NCBI RefSeq assembly: GCF_015278255.1
Contig: NZ_JADIJC010000003.1
Coordinates: forward strand, 248,001-312,000
Direction: 5' to 3'
Source of the DNA: Microbacterium hibisci
Lineage (GTDB): Bacteria > Actinomycetota > Actinomycetes > Actinomycetales > Microbacteriaceae
DNA length: 64,000 nucleotides
Made by a program: the position numbers and the translations under genes. The notes beneath the pieces are model-generated. The model was not told where the DNA came from. It worked only from the letters and a program-made list of their open reading frames with translations, and ran no database searches. Shown one piece after another: positions 1 to 7,228 of this stretch; position 1 is the stretch's first letter, and every line of letters starts with the position of its first letter.

Positions 1-618
1 GCGCTGCAGCCGCGTGAGCCGCGAGGTGTCGCGAGCGGCGCGGTCCATCGACAGTACGAGCAGCTGCGCACACGCCACCCACACGATCGAGCCGACGAGC
101 CCGAGTGCGAGCGCGGTGACGGGCCCCATCCAGATCATCGACGCGACGGTCAGCGCCACGATCCCCGACCACGCCGTCCACGGCCGCCGCCGCACCATCA
201 CGATGGTCATCAGCGCACCGATGCCGCCCAGGTACCAGGTGGCGAACGGGGCGGTGCGCGAGGCCGCTCCGACGGCGATCGAGACGGCGCTGGGAACGAT
301 CACGGCGCACGCCAGCGCCAGCAGCTGCGCGATGACCGGCAGCGGAAGCGGACCGCGGATGCCGTCGACCGGTGCCTGCGCGGCGTCGTCGGGGTGGCCC
401 GCCGGAGCCTCGTGATGCGGGACCGCGGGATGCGCGACCGCTCGGACCGAAGCGGGCTCCCAGAAGATGCAGAGCCACGTGGTCGCGAGGTAGAGCGCGA
501 GCGTCGTGACGACGATGAGGGGCTGCGGCACCGGCGCGGTCCACGACAGGCCGCGCGCCGCGAGGTAGGCCGTGAACGCCACGGCGAGCACGATCAGGAC
601 GTTCTTGACGCTGATCAC
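1..618 (-). CDS. membrane protein of a two-component operon, 3'-truncated by the window edge
   Basis: An open frame of 206 codons runs from a GTG at 618 to the left edge with no stop. The GTG overlaps the sensor kinase TGA (GTGA), so the two are probably translationally coupled. The product has hydrophobic stretches near residues 5-20, 33-52, 95-118, 124-138 and 148-185. Between them is a soluble His/Pro/Ala-rich loop near residues 58-90. The visible end is charged (MDRAARDTSRLTR), as at the start of a cytoplasmic or coiled region. I do not recognise a family. Position suggests it works with the kinase and regulator upstream, for instance as a sensing partner, but nothing in the sequence proves this. 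Confidence 0.7.
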   Translation of the reverse strand, partial: MISVKNVLIVLAVAFTAYLAARGLSWTAPVPQPLIVVTTLALYLATTWLCIFWEPASVRAVAHPAVPHHEAPAGHPDDAAQAPVDGIRGPLPLPVIAQLLALACAVIVPSAVSIAVGAASRTAPFATWYLGGIGALMTIVMVRRRPWTAWSGIVALTVASMIWMGPVTALALGLVGSIVWVACAQLLVLSMDRAARDTSRLTRLQR

Positions 619-1865
619 GCCGGCGGCTCCTGCCAGTCCAGGCGCACCACCGTGCCGTGCGGCCCCGTCTCGAGGTCGGCCTTGCCGCCGACGGCCGCGA
701 CGCGCGCCACGATCGACGCGCGGATGCCCAGGCGGTCGTCGGGCACGGCTTCCAGATCGAATCCCTCGCCGGCGTCGTGCACCTCCACGCGAACACGTCC
801 GCCGACCGCCGTCACCGCGACGCCGAGCCCTGCGCCGCCGGCGTGCTGGACGGCGTTGGCGACGGCCTGCGTCGCGGCGAGGGCCAGGGCGCGGGCCACG
901 CGGCCGGGGATCGGGGTGCCGTGCGGGTCGATGTCGCGCTGGACGTCGACGTCGACGCCGAGCTCACTGGCCGCCTCGGCGATCGCGGCCGCCACGGCCG
1001 CGGCATCCCACGGCTCGTCCGTGCCCTCGTGCGCGTCCTGCTCGGTGTTGGCCAGCCGTGTCAGCGCTTCACGCGCCATCGTCGCCGCCAGCGTGCGCTC
1101 GCGAGGCGTGCCGGCTCGCTCGGCGGCGATGAGCGCGGCGAGCACGCTGTCGTGCATGAGCGCGGCCACGGCGACGCGTTCCTGCTCCGCGGCGTCCGCG
1201 GCCGCCGCCTTGGCGTACGAGGCGACCGCCCGCGCGCGTGTCTCGTCGACGTTCACCGCCATGGAGCGGAACAGCCAGCCGAGGGTCAGGATGACCCCGC
1301 CGAGGATGAGGGCGAACGACACGTCCAGCCCGACCGCCACCCAGTACTCCTGCGCGAAGCCGACCTGCACGAGACGGACCAGCCCGAAGAGCACGGGTGC
1401 GAGGATCGTCCATACGATCTGCAGGGGGAACGGGAACGCCAGCACCGCGGCGAGCGTCGCGAGGTTGAGGAGATACCAGATCCACGGTTCGTCGAGCGCG
1501 TCCGGCGGAACCCCCGCCGTGGCGATCGGCCATGCCACCAGCGCGAGCACGTAGACGAAGGCGAAGACGCCGGCGGCCGCCCGCACCCCGCGGCCGATGA
1601 CGCACGCGAGGATCATCACCGCGAGCGAGCCGAACACCGAGATCATCAGGCCGGCGTGCCAGCCCGGTCGCTCGTCGGTGGAGCCGAGCGCCGTCAGAAA
1701 CGCCTGCAGCCCCACGATGACCGAGCCGAGCCCGCCGGCCACGAGCGAGATGATGCGCTCGACGCGCGAGCGCGTGAATGAGCCGATCCCCGCGGTCGCC
1801 TGGGGCGAGTGCGGGATCTGGGCCCACGCGGTGTCGAGCACCGCGGTCTGCCCGTCACCGGCCAC
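615..1865 (-). CDS. sensor histidine kinase
   Basis: 416 residues. An N-terminal half with about six hydrophobic segments (residues 42-62, 72-90, 95-112, 128-165, 180-200) is followed by a helical region with the phosphoacceptor sequence ALMHDSVLAAL (His238). The ATPase-like domain shows the N-box ANAVQHAGG (Asn338), DAGEGFD (364-370) and LGIRASI (379-385). This is the short HATPase arrangement of kinases that partner NarL/FixJ regulators. The start overlaps the end of the response-regulator gene by 11 bp and the stop overlaps the next start, so the three genes form one operon. The stimulus is unknown; the large membrane part suggests an envelope or membrane-associated signal. Confidence 0.88.
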   Translation of the reverse strand: MAGDGQTAVLDTAWAQIPHSPQATAGIGSFTRSRVERIISLVAGGLGSVIVGLQAFLTALGSTDERPGWHAGLMISVFGSLAVMILACVIGRGVRAAAGVFAFVYVLALVAWPIATAGVPPDALDEPWIWYLLNLATLAAVLAFPFPLQIVWTILAPVLFGLVRLVQVGFAQEYWVAVGLDVSFALILGGVILTLGWLFRSMAVNVDETRARAVASYAKAAAADAAEQERVAVAALMHDSVLAALIAAERAGTPRERTLAATMAREALTRLANTEQDAHEGTDEPWDAAAVAAAIAEAASELGVDVDVQRDIDPHGTPIPGRVARALALAATQAVANAVQHAGGAGLGVAVTAVGGRVRVEVHDAGEGFDLEAVPDDRLGIRASIVARVAAVGGKADLETGPHGTVVRLDWQEPPA

Positions 1866-2532
1866 GCGTGATGTCTCCCGCGTCCGCCGACGGTTCGACG
1901 AGGATCCCGTCCTCGACGGCCCGATGCAGCAGGTCGATCTTGGTCGGTGCCGGCCGGCCGACCTCCACGTACTTCACCCGGATGCGCGTGATGTTCTCCT
2001 TCGCGGTGGAGTACGCCACCCCGAGCCGGTCGGCGACCACCTTGAGCGGCAGCCCGGCCGCGTAGAGCCGCAGCACGTCGCGCTCGCGCGCCGACAGCGA
2101 CGCGTCGGCGAACGCCCGGTCGCCCTCGACCGCGCTCGCCCACTCGACGTTGTTGAGCGGCTCACCCCGTGCCACGGTGCGCACCGCCGAGATCACGTCG
2201 CCGATCGGCGACGACTTGCTCACGACGCCGGCCGCGCCGGCGGCGAGCGCTTCGCGGACGGCCGCCGGGCGGTCGGCGACGCTGTGGATGATCACGCTCG
2301 ACCCGTCGAGCACGAGCCGCCGCACGTTCTCGGTGACGGTCGTGCCGTCGCCGAGCGTCAGATCGAGCACGACCACGTCGGCGGGAGACTGCCGCGAGAA
2401 CGCGCGCCAATCGAGGTACTCGGTGACCGTGCTGCCCGAGAACACGACGTTCATGGACTCGGCGCGCGCGCACGCGGCTTCGAGACCGAGCCGCACCGAC
2501 TCGTGGTCGTCGATGAAGGCCACCCGCGTCAT
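1855..2532 (-). CDS. NarL/FixJ (LuxR-type) response regulator
   Basis: 225 residues. The receiver domain has acidic residues Asp8 and Asp9, the phospho-acceptor Asp57 in VVVLDLTL and Lys106 in VVSKSS. A C-terminal LuxR-type HTH spans roughly residues 146-205 (LSARERDVLRLYAAG, then ADRLGVAYSTAKENITRI). It presumably receives phosphate from the overlapping downstream kinase and acts as a DNA-binding activator. A TAGGCT -10 box ends 6 nt before the ATG with no Shine-Dalgarno sequence, so the mRNA is probably leaderless. The TAG of that box is also the stop codon of the gene upstream. Confidence 0.9.
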   Translation of the reverse strand: MTRVAFIDDHESVRLGLEAACARAESMNVVFSGSTVTEYLDWRAFSRQSPADVVVLDLTLGDGTTVTENVRRLVLDGSSVIIHSVADRPAAVREALAAGAAGVVSKSSPIGDVISAVRTVARGEPLNNVEWASAVEGDRAFADASLSARERDVLRLYAAGLPLKVVADRLGVAYSTAKENITRIRVKYVEVGRPAPTKIDLLHRAVEDGILVEPSADAGDITRGR

Positions 2533-2538
2533 GCCGTC

Positions 2539-2544
2539 AGCCTA
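2539..2544 (-). promoter_or_regulatory. leaderless-type -10 box of the response-regulator operon
   Basis: TAGGCT read on the minus strand, followed by 6 nt (gacggc) and the ATG at 2532. Its first three bases are the TAG stop codon of the RNA methyltransferase gene, so promoter and stop codon share sequence. Confidence 0.55.
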
Positions 2545-3912
2545 GCGACGTGCGGCGCTCCGGGTCAGGACGGCCACGGCTTCGACGTGATGAGAGCTCG
2601 GGAAGAGGTCGAGGGCGTCGACGCGCGCGACCTCGTATCCCCCGGTGCGGAACGTGGCGATGTCGCGGGCGAGCGCCACCGGGTCGCAGGCGACGTACGC
2701 CACGGTCGCCGGCGACAGCGACACGATGCTCTCGACCACCTCGCGTCCGGCTCCCGAGCGGGGCGGGTCGAGCAGCACGACCCCCCGCGAGAGCCGCTCG
2801 CGCTCGGTGGCGGATGCCTCGGCAGCCAGCCGCGCCAGCCACCGGTCGACGCGCCCGGTCTCGGCGCGCGCCCCGACCCACTCGGCCAGATTCTCGCCCG
2901 CGTGGTCGGTCGCGCGGGCGTCGGACTCGACGCTGGTGACGCGCGTGGACGGCCCGCCGAGATCGCCGAGCGTCGCCGCGAACAGGCCCACGCCGCCGTA
3001 GAGGTCGAGGTGCCACGCGTCGGGATCCACGGCCGGACCGTCGCCGGCCTGGCCGCGGAGGGCCGCGGCCACGGCGGCTGTCAGCGTGTGGGCCGCGAGT
3101 CGGTGCACCTGCCAGAACCCGCCGGCGTCCACCTGGAAGTCGCGGCCGTCGACGCGCTCGACGACCACCTCGGGCGCGGGCGCCTTGCCCGCCGGCCTGC
3201 CAGGACGCCGCCCGGGCGCGGGCCGACCCCGGCCGCCGCGGGGAACGGCAGGGCGCGACGTCTGCGGGCGAGGCAGCACGCGCACGCGGCCGTCGGCCGG
3301 CTGCACGAGATCGATGCGGCCCGGTTCGCCGCCGCGGAGCTCCAGCGCTGCGCGTTCGACCTCGGCCGTCGCGAGCGGCAGGTCTTCGAGCGGGACGACG
3401 CGGTGGCTGCGCGCGGCGTACTGGCCGACGTTGCCCTCCGCGTCGACGTGCAGGCTCACGCGGGTGCGCCAGCCGGTGCCGTCGACGGTCTCCTCGTCGA
3501 GCGGCTCGAGCTCGTCGGACAGGGTCGGAGCGGCCTCCGAGATCGTCGCGGCGGGCACCTCGATGCCGCCGAACCGGTGCAGCGCGTCGAGGAGCACCTC
3601 CAGCTTGAGCCGCCGCTGGTGCGCGAGGGAGATGTGGCCGAAATCAGCCCCGCCGGGGCGCTGCTCGGGCGGCACGTCGACGTCGGCCTGCCGCCACACG
3701 TGCAGCTGGCGGTGCGGCGACGCCTCCAGCACCTCGAGCGTCTCGGCGCGCCAGAACGACTTCTTCGCGGTGTCGGTGAGCCGCACGCGGACCCGCTCGC
3801 CGGGGATCGTGTCGGGCACGAACACGACGCGTCCTTCATGCCGGGCGACGAACACCCCGCCGTGGGCGACGCCCGTGATGTCGAGGTCGAGGATGTCGCC
3901 GGTTCCACTCAC
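2542..3912 (-). CDS. TRAM-domain class I SAM-dependent RNA methyltransferase (TrmA/RlmC/RlmD family)
   Basis: 456 residues; expected to methylate C5 of a uridine in tRNA or rRNA using S-adenosylmethionine. An N-terminal TRAM-like RNA-binding domain covers about residues 1-65. The C-terminal half holds a SAM-binding core (HLDLYGGVGLF), the motif LDPPRSGAG (from about 381), and the catalytic cysteine Cys409 in YVACDP. The general-base Glu lies in HHVEAV near 444. The Fe-S cysteines of E. coli RlmD are absent. Residues about 213-248 are a basic Arg/Gly/Pro linker (PRGGRGRPAPGRRPGRPAG) not typical of the family. The start is the GTG at 3912, exactly 6 nt below a TAGGCT box, so it is probably leaderless. 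The exact RNA target cannot be read from sequence. Confidence 0.85.
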   Translation of the reverse strand: MSGTGDILDLDITGVAHGGVFVARHEGRVVFVPDTIPGERVRVRLTDTAKKSFWRAETLEVLEASPHRQLHVWRQADVDVPPEQRPGGADFGHISLAHQRRLKLEVLLDALHRFGGIEVPAATISEAAPTLSDELEPLDEETVDGTGWRTRVSLHVDAEGNVGQYAARSHRVVPLEDLPLATAEVERAALELRGGEPGRIDLVQPADGRVRVLPRPQTSRPAVPRGGRGRPAPGRRPGRPAGKAPAPEVVVERVDGRDFQVDAGGFWQVHRLAAHTLTAAVAAALRGQAGDGPAVDPDAWHLDLYGGVGLFAATLGDLGGPSTRVTSVESDARATDHAGENLAEWVGARAETGRVDRWLARLAAEASATERERLSRGVVLLDPPRSGAGREVVESIVSLSPATVAYVACDPVALARDIATFRTGGYEVARVDALDLFPSSHHVEAVAVLTRSAARR

Positions 3913-3918
3913 CCGACG

Positions 3919-3924
3919 AGCCTA
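3919..3924 (-). promoter_or_regulatory. -10 box of the RNA methyltransferase gene (leaderless, divergent)
   Basis: TAGGCT on the minus strand with a 6-nt gap (cgtcgg) to the GTG at 3912. It lies only 11 bp from the oppositely directed -10 box of the maf gene. Confidence 0.55.
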
Positions 3925-3935
3925 CGCGCCGTGGG

Positions 3936-3941
3936 TACGGT
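3936..3941 (+). promoter_or_regulatory. -10 box of the maf gene (leaderless, divergent)
   Basis: TACGGT followed by 6 nt (ggagcc) and the ATG at 3948. The ggag just before the ATG is too close to serve as a normally spaced ribosome site. Confidence 0.5.
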
Positions 3942-3947
3942 GGAGCC

Positions 3948-4622
3948 ATGCGCGTCTGCCTTGCCTCGACCTCGCCCGCCCGGCTCATGCTGCTGGGGCA
4001 GTTCGGCATCCGTCCCCTCACGCTCGCCCCTGATGTCGACGAGGAGGCGGTGATCGCCGCGGTCGAGGCCGCCGAAGAGCGCACGCTCGCCCCCGACGAG
4101 CACGTGCTCCTCCTCGCGCGCCGCAAGGCGGCCGACGTGGCCGCGCGCCTGCGCGACGACATCCCCGGCTTCGACGGCATCGTGATCGGCGGCGATTCGA
4201 TGTTCGAGCTCGACGGCGAGGTGCTCGGCAAGCCCTACACGCCCGAGAACGCGGTCGCGCGCTGGCGCGCGATGCGCGGGCGCACCGGCGTGCTGCACTC
4301 CGGCCACGCCGTGGTGCGCATCGCCCCCGACGCGCCGCCGCGCGAGGTGCACGCGACGGCTGCGGCATCCGTCTCGTTCGCGGCGGATGTGACGGATGCC
4401 GAGATCGAGGCGTACGTCGCGACCGGCGAGCCGCTGCACGTGGCCGGCGCCTTCACGGTCGACAGCCTGGGGGGCGCGTTCATCGAGCGCGTGGAGGGCG
4501 ACCCCTCCACCGTGGTCGGCATGTCGGTGTCGACGCTGCGCCGCCTCGTGCGCGAGGTCGGCGTGGACTGGGCGGCGCTGTGGAACTCCACCGACCCGTC
4601 CCTCGGGTCCCCGGAGAGCTAG
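3948..4622 (+). CDS. maf: Maf-like nucleoside triphosphate pyrophosphatase
   Basis: 224 residues, the usual length for Maf proteins. The family signature ASTSPARLMLL sits at the N-terminus (residues 6-16). The DVDEE element, the ARRKA helix and the VIGGDSMFEL substrate-binding loop follow, and FTVDSLGGAFIERVEGDPSTVVGM near the end is the conserved C-terminal block. Family members hydrolyse non-canonical or modified NTPs (dTTP, UTP, m7GTP) to the monophosphate and are linked to septum inhibition. Cytoplasmic. It is divergent from the methyltransferase, with only 35 bp between start codons. In many actinobacteria maf lies just before the acyl-CoA carboxylase alpha gene, as here. Confidence 0.9.
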   Translation: MRVCLASTSPARLMLLGQFGIRPLTLAPDVDEEAVIAAVEAAEERTLAPDEHVLLLARRKAADVAARLRDDIPGFDGIVIGGDSMFELDGEVLGKPYTPENAVARWRAMRGRTGVLHSGHAVVRIAPDAPPREVHATAAASVSFAADVTDAEIEAYVATGEPLHVAGAFTVDSLGGAFIERVEGDPSTVVGMSVSTLRRLVREVGVDWAALWNSTDPSLGSPES

Positions 4623-4700
4623 GGCAAACGACCCCAGATGGCCGCCCTTCGGGTCGGATGTCGGCGCTCGCGCTTGTAGTAGGAAGCCCACGTTTCTCGT

Positions 4701-4718
4701 CGGTTCTTGTACGAACCG
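4701..4718. repeat. small inverted repeat in the maf-accA3 spacer
   Basis: CGGTTC and GAACCG arms separated by TTGTAC. The spacer 4623-4757 is otherwise without recognisable structure apart from a GGATGCC motif at 4733 and the promoter at 4745. The hairpin is weak and its function uncertain. Confidence 0.3.
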
Positions 4719-4744
4719 CTCAAAAGCCCTACGGATGCCGTCGG

Positions 4745-4750
4745 TAGGCT
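4745..4750 (+). promoter_or_regulatory. -10 box of the carboxylase alpha gene
   Basis: TAGGCT followed by 7 nt (gacatcc) and the ATG at 4758, with no Shine-Dalgarno sequence: a leaderless-type promoter. No clear TTGACA-like -35 is seen. Confidence 0.55.
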
Positions 4751-4757
4751 GACATCC

Positions 4758-6524
4758 ATGCCTCAGATCGCCAAGGTTCTCGTTGCCAACCGCGGCGAGA
4801 TCGCCGTCCGCGTCATCCGCGCCGCCCGCGACGCGGGAAAGTCCTCGGTCGCCGTCTACGCCGACCAGGACCGTGACGCGATGCACTCCCGGCTCGCCGA
4901 CGAGGCATACGCTCTCGAGGGCTCGACGAGCGCCGAGACCTATCTGTCCATCGACAAGATCCTCTCGGTCGCCCGCCGGTCGGGCGCCGACGCCGTCCAC
5001 CCGGGCTACGGGTTCCTCGCCGAGAACGCCGACTTCGCGCGTGCGGTCATCGGCGCCGGCCTCGTCTGGATCGGCCCCTCGCCCGAGGCGATCGAGGCCC
5101 TCGGCGACAAGGTGACCGCCCGCGCGGTCGCCGAGAAGGTGGGCGCCCCGCTCGCCCCGGGCACGCCCGGCCCGGTCGCGGGCGCCGACGAGGTCGTCGC
5201 GTTCGCCGAGTCGGTCGGTCTTCCCATCGCCATCAAGGCCGCGTACGGCGGCGGCGGCCGCGGCCTCAAGGTCGCCCGCACGCTCGACGAGGTGCCCGAG
5301 CTCTTCGAATCGGCCACCCGCGAGGCGATCACGGCGTTCGGCCGCGGCGAGTGCTTCGTCGAGAAGTACCTCGACAAGCCGCGCCACGTCGAGACCCAGT
5401 GCCTGGCGGATGCCGCGGGCAACGTGGTCGTGATCTCGACGCGCGACTGCTCACTGCAGCGCCGCCACCAGAAGCTCGTGGAAGAGGCGCCCGCGCCGTT
5501 CCTCAGCGACGAGCAGAACCGCGTGCTGTACGAGGCGTCCAAGGCGATCCTCAAGGAGGTCGGCTACGTCGGCGCGGGAACCTGCGAATTCCTCATCGGC
5601 GCCGACGGCACGATCTCGTTCCTCGAGGTGAACACCCGCCTCCAGGTCGAGCACCCCGTGTCGGAGGAGGTCACGGGCATCGACCTGGTGCGCGAGCAGT
5701 TCCGCCTCGCCGAGGGCGAGGAGCTGGGCTACGACGACCCCGTGGCCGACGGGCACTCGATCGAGTTCCGCATCAACGGCGAAGACCCGGGTCGCGGGTT
5801 CCTCCCCCAGCCCGGCCCGATCCATGTGTTCAAGACGTTCGGCGGTCCCGGCATCCGTCTCGACTCGGGCGTCACCGCCGGCGACAGCGTCTCCGGAGCC
5901 TTCGACTCCCTGCTGGCGAAGATCATCGTCACCGGCCGCGATCGCGCCGAGGCGCTCGAGCGCTCGCGGCGCGCCCTCGACGAGTTCGAGGTGTCTGGTC
6001 TGCCGACGGTGCTCCCGTTCCACCGCGCCGTCGTGCGCGACCCCGCCTTCACCGCCGAGGACGGCCGGTTCGGCGTCTACACGCGGTGGATCGAGACCGA
6101 GTTCGTGAACGACATCGCCCCGTGGGACGGTGAGCTCAGCGAGACCGCCCCCGCCGAAGCGCGTCACACCGTCGTCGTCGAGGTGGCCGGCAAGCGCCTC
6201 GAGGTGAGCCTGCCCGACCGCGTCGTGGCCGCCCCCGGCGTCGCCGGACGCCCGGCCGCGGTCCCGCCGTCGCGCCGCTCGCACGCCCCGTCGGTGGTCG
6301 CGGGCGCCTCGGGCGACGCCGTGAAGTCGCCGATGCAGGCGACCGTCGTCAAGGTCGCCGTCGAGGAGGGCCAGCAGGTCGTGAAGGGCGACCTCGTCGT
6401 GGTGCTCGAGGCCATGAAGATGGAGCAGCCCATCCAGGCCCACAAGGACGGCGTCATCGGCGGCATCAACGCCGACCCCGGCACCACCGTGTCGGCCGGC
6501 CACCAGCTCCTCACCATCTCCTGA
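4758..6524 (+). CDS. accA3: acetyl-/propionyl-CoA carboxylase alpha subunit (biotin carboxylase plus BCCP)
   Basis: 588 residues. The N-terminal biotin carboxylase domain (about 1-450) begins [18 protein letters not shown] and contains the ATP-grasp glycine-rich loop ([12 protein letters not shown]) and [22 protein letters not shown]. The C-terminal biotinyl domain carries EAMKMEQP, whose lysine is biotinylated. A Pro/Ala linker joins the two. It carboxylates biotin with bicarbonate and ATP for malonyl-CoA or methylmalonyl-CoA formation, partnering beta subunits (AccD type) not encoded in this window. The frame is open upstream to 4707, but the ATG at 4758 matches the family N-terminus and lies 7 nt below a TAGGCT box. 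A GGATGCC hairpin follows the stop. Confidence 0.93.
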   Translation: MPQIAKVLVANRGEIAVRVIRAARDAGKSSVAVYADQDRDAMHSRLADEAYALEGSTSAETYLSIDKILSVARRSGADAVHPGYGFLAENADFARAVIGAGLVWIGPSPEAIEALGDKVTARAVAEKVGAPLAPGTPGPVAGADEVVAFAESVGLPIAIKAAYGGGGRGLKVARTLDEVPELFESATREAITAFGRGECFVEKYLDKPRHVETQCLADAAGNVVVISTRDCSLQRRHQKLVEEAPAPFLSDEQNRVLYEASKAILKEVGYVGAGTCEFLIGADGTISFLEVNTRLQVEHPVSEEVTGIDLVREQFRLAEGEELGYDDPVADGHSIEFRINGEDPGRGFLPQPGPIHVFKTFGGPGIRLDSGVTAGDSVSGAFDSLLAKIIVTGRDRAEALERSRRALDEFEVSGLPTVLPFHRAVVRDPAFTAEDGRFGVYTRWIETEFVNDIAPWDGELSETAPAEARHTVVVEVAGKRLEVSLPDRVVAAPGVAGRPAAVPPSRRSHAPSVVAGASGDAVKSPMQATVVKVAVEEGQQVVKGDLVVVLEAMKMEQPIQAHKDGVIGGINADPGTTVSAGHQLLTIS

Positions 6525-6528
6525 CGCG

Positions 6529-6557
6529 GACGGATGCCTCGCCCCGAGGCATCCGTC
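6529..6557 (+). terminator. hairpin after accA3
   Basis: A 13-bp stem of GACGGATGCCTCG and its exact complement around a 3-nt loop, 5 nt after the stop codon, followed by gttc. It is built from an inverted pair of the GGATGCC motif found across the window. Confidence 0.7.
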
Positions 6558-6602
6558 GTTCATCCCTCCTCCCGCCTGCCGGGCTCCTACTTCGCCGACG
6601 AC

Positions 6603-6666
6603 GCGGTTTCTCGGCGAGCGACCGCGCTTTCGGCGCCGACGACGGGGTTCTTCGCCGAGTGACCGC
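6603..6666. repeat. two REP-like 23-nt imperfect palindromes, 41 bp apart (left pair)
   Basis: Palindromes at 6603-6625 (GCGGTTTCTCGGCGAGCGAC then CGC) and 6644-6666 are variants of a consensus GCGGTTACTCG - g - CGAGTAACCGC. They repeat with a period of exactly 41 bp. A second pair with the same spacing lies at 7033-7096, on the other side of the small gene 6706-7008. Confidence 0.7.
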
Positions 6667-6693
6667 GATCTCGACGGCTTGGGACGCACGCGG

Positions 6694-6699
6694 CAGGAT
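6694..6699 (+). promoter_or_regulatory. possible -10 box of the small unknown gene
   Basis: CAGGAT followed by 6 nt (ggcggc) and the ATG at 6706. The spacing matches the leaderless pattern seen elsewhere, but the hexamer is weaker. Confidence 0.35.
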
Positions 6700-6705
6700 G
6701 GCGGC

Positions 6706-7008
6706 ATGGCCTCCCCTCCTGACGCGGGCGATCCCGAGGTGTCGGCGCTCGCGATCAACGTCGTGATCCCACCCGAGCTGCGCTGGACAGACGTGCGGCG
6801 CGGCGAGGAGTTCGAGCTGCATTCGCTCACCGTGCGCCTGCTGCCCGACCGCTCCGTCGCGGTCAAGGCGTACGGCCGCCCGACCGCGGGCGGACGCGGC
6901 GCTTACGTGTCGTTCGCGATGCCCGACCGACCGGAGCTGCGTGCCCTGGTGGACGCCGCCGCGAACCGCGCCGCAGCGCTCTGGGCCGCCAACACCGGCC
7001 TCACCTGA
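6706..7008 (+). CDS. small protein of unknown function
   Basis: 100 residues starting MASPPDAGDPEVSALAINV; no recognised domain. The middle reads like a small beta-rich fold (VIPPELRWTDVRRGEEFEL, HSLTVRLLPDRSVAVKAYG). The end is a helix (PELRALVDAAANRAAALWA). No signal peptide or membrane segment. GC and codon use match the neighbours, which supports a real gene. It is a single gene isolated between two pairs of 41-bp-spaced palindromes, an arrangement seen nowhere else in the window. I chose the ATG at 6706 because a -10-like CAGGAT lies 6 nt upstream. Function unknown. Confidence 0.55.
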   Translation: MASPPDAGDPEVSALAINVVIPPELRWTDVRRGEEFELHSLTVRLLPDRSVAVKAYGRPTAGGRGAYVSFAMPDRPELRALVDAAANRAAALWAANTGLT

Positions 7009-7032
7009 CGTCACCGCAACATCGCCCACAAC

Positions 7033-7096
7033 GCGGTTACTCGGCGAACAACCACGACCTCGGCGGCGACAACCGGGTATCTCGCCGAGTATCCGC
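7033..7096. repeat. two REP-like 23-nt imperfect palindromes, 41 bp apart (right pair)
   Basis: Copies at 7033-7055 (GCGGTTACTCGGCGAACAAC then CAC) and 7074-7096 (CGGGTATCTCGCCGAGTATC then CGC). The flanking sequence also matches the left pair: both continue with gcgatctcgac and then a cttgg-like end (7101-7112). This is therefore a diverged direct duplication of about 90 bp. Confidence 0.7.
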
Positions 7097-7116
7097 GATC
7101 TCGACAGCACTTGGCG

Positions 7117-7178
7117 GCACGGCGCGGCGCGGGCGCGGGGGCGCGGGGGCGCGGGCGCGCGGGCGGGGGTGCGGGGAC
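7117..7178. repeat. GGGCGC low-complexity tract
   Basis: About 60 bp made almost only of G-runs and GGGCGCG units (gggcgcgggggcgcgggggc and so on). It has at least five runs of four or more G, so G-quadruplex formation on the plus strand is conceivable. No gene is seen here. Confidence 0.6.
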
Positions 7179-7187
7179 GAGCAGCGG

Positions 7188-7216
7188 GACGGATGCCGCG
7201 GGTCGCGGCATCCGTC
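7188..7216 (-). terminator. hairpin downstream of the LpdA-like gene
   Basis: A 13-bp stem of GACGGATGCCGCG and its exact complement around a 3-nt loop, 12 bp beyond the stop of the minus-strand gene. There is no long T-run in either direction. Another inverted GGATGCC pair. Confidence 0.65.
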
Positions 7217-7228
7217 TTCCGCGCGGGG

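Noticed and set aside
657..1781. Long open frames opposite the sensor kinase, and similar antisense frames elsewhere (for example 14335-16050, 38275-39796, 60040-62073)
   Set aside because: They mirror real genes on the other strand, as expected at 70% GC, give Arg/His/Gly-rich products without domains, and have no start signals of their own.
7117..7178. Replication origin or attachment site in the GGGCGC tract
   Set aside because: No DnaA boxes, AT-rich unwinding stretch, integrase gene or tRNA end is nearby.
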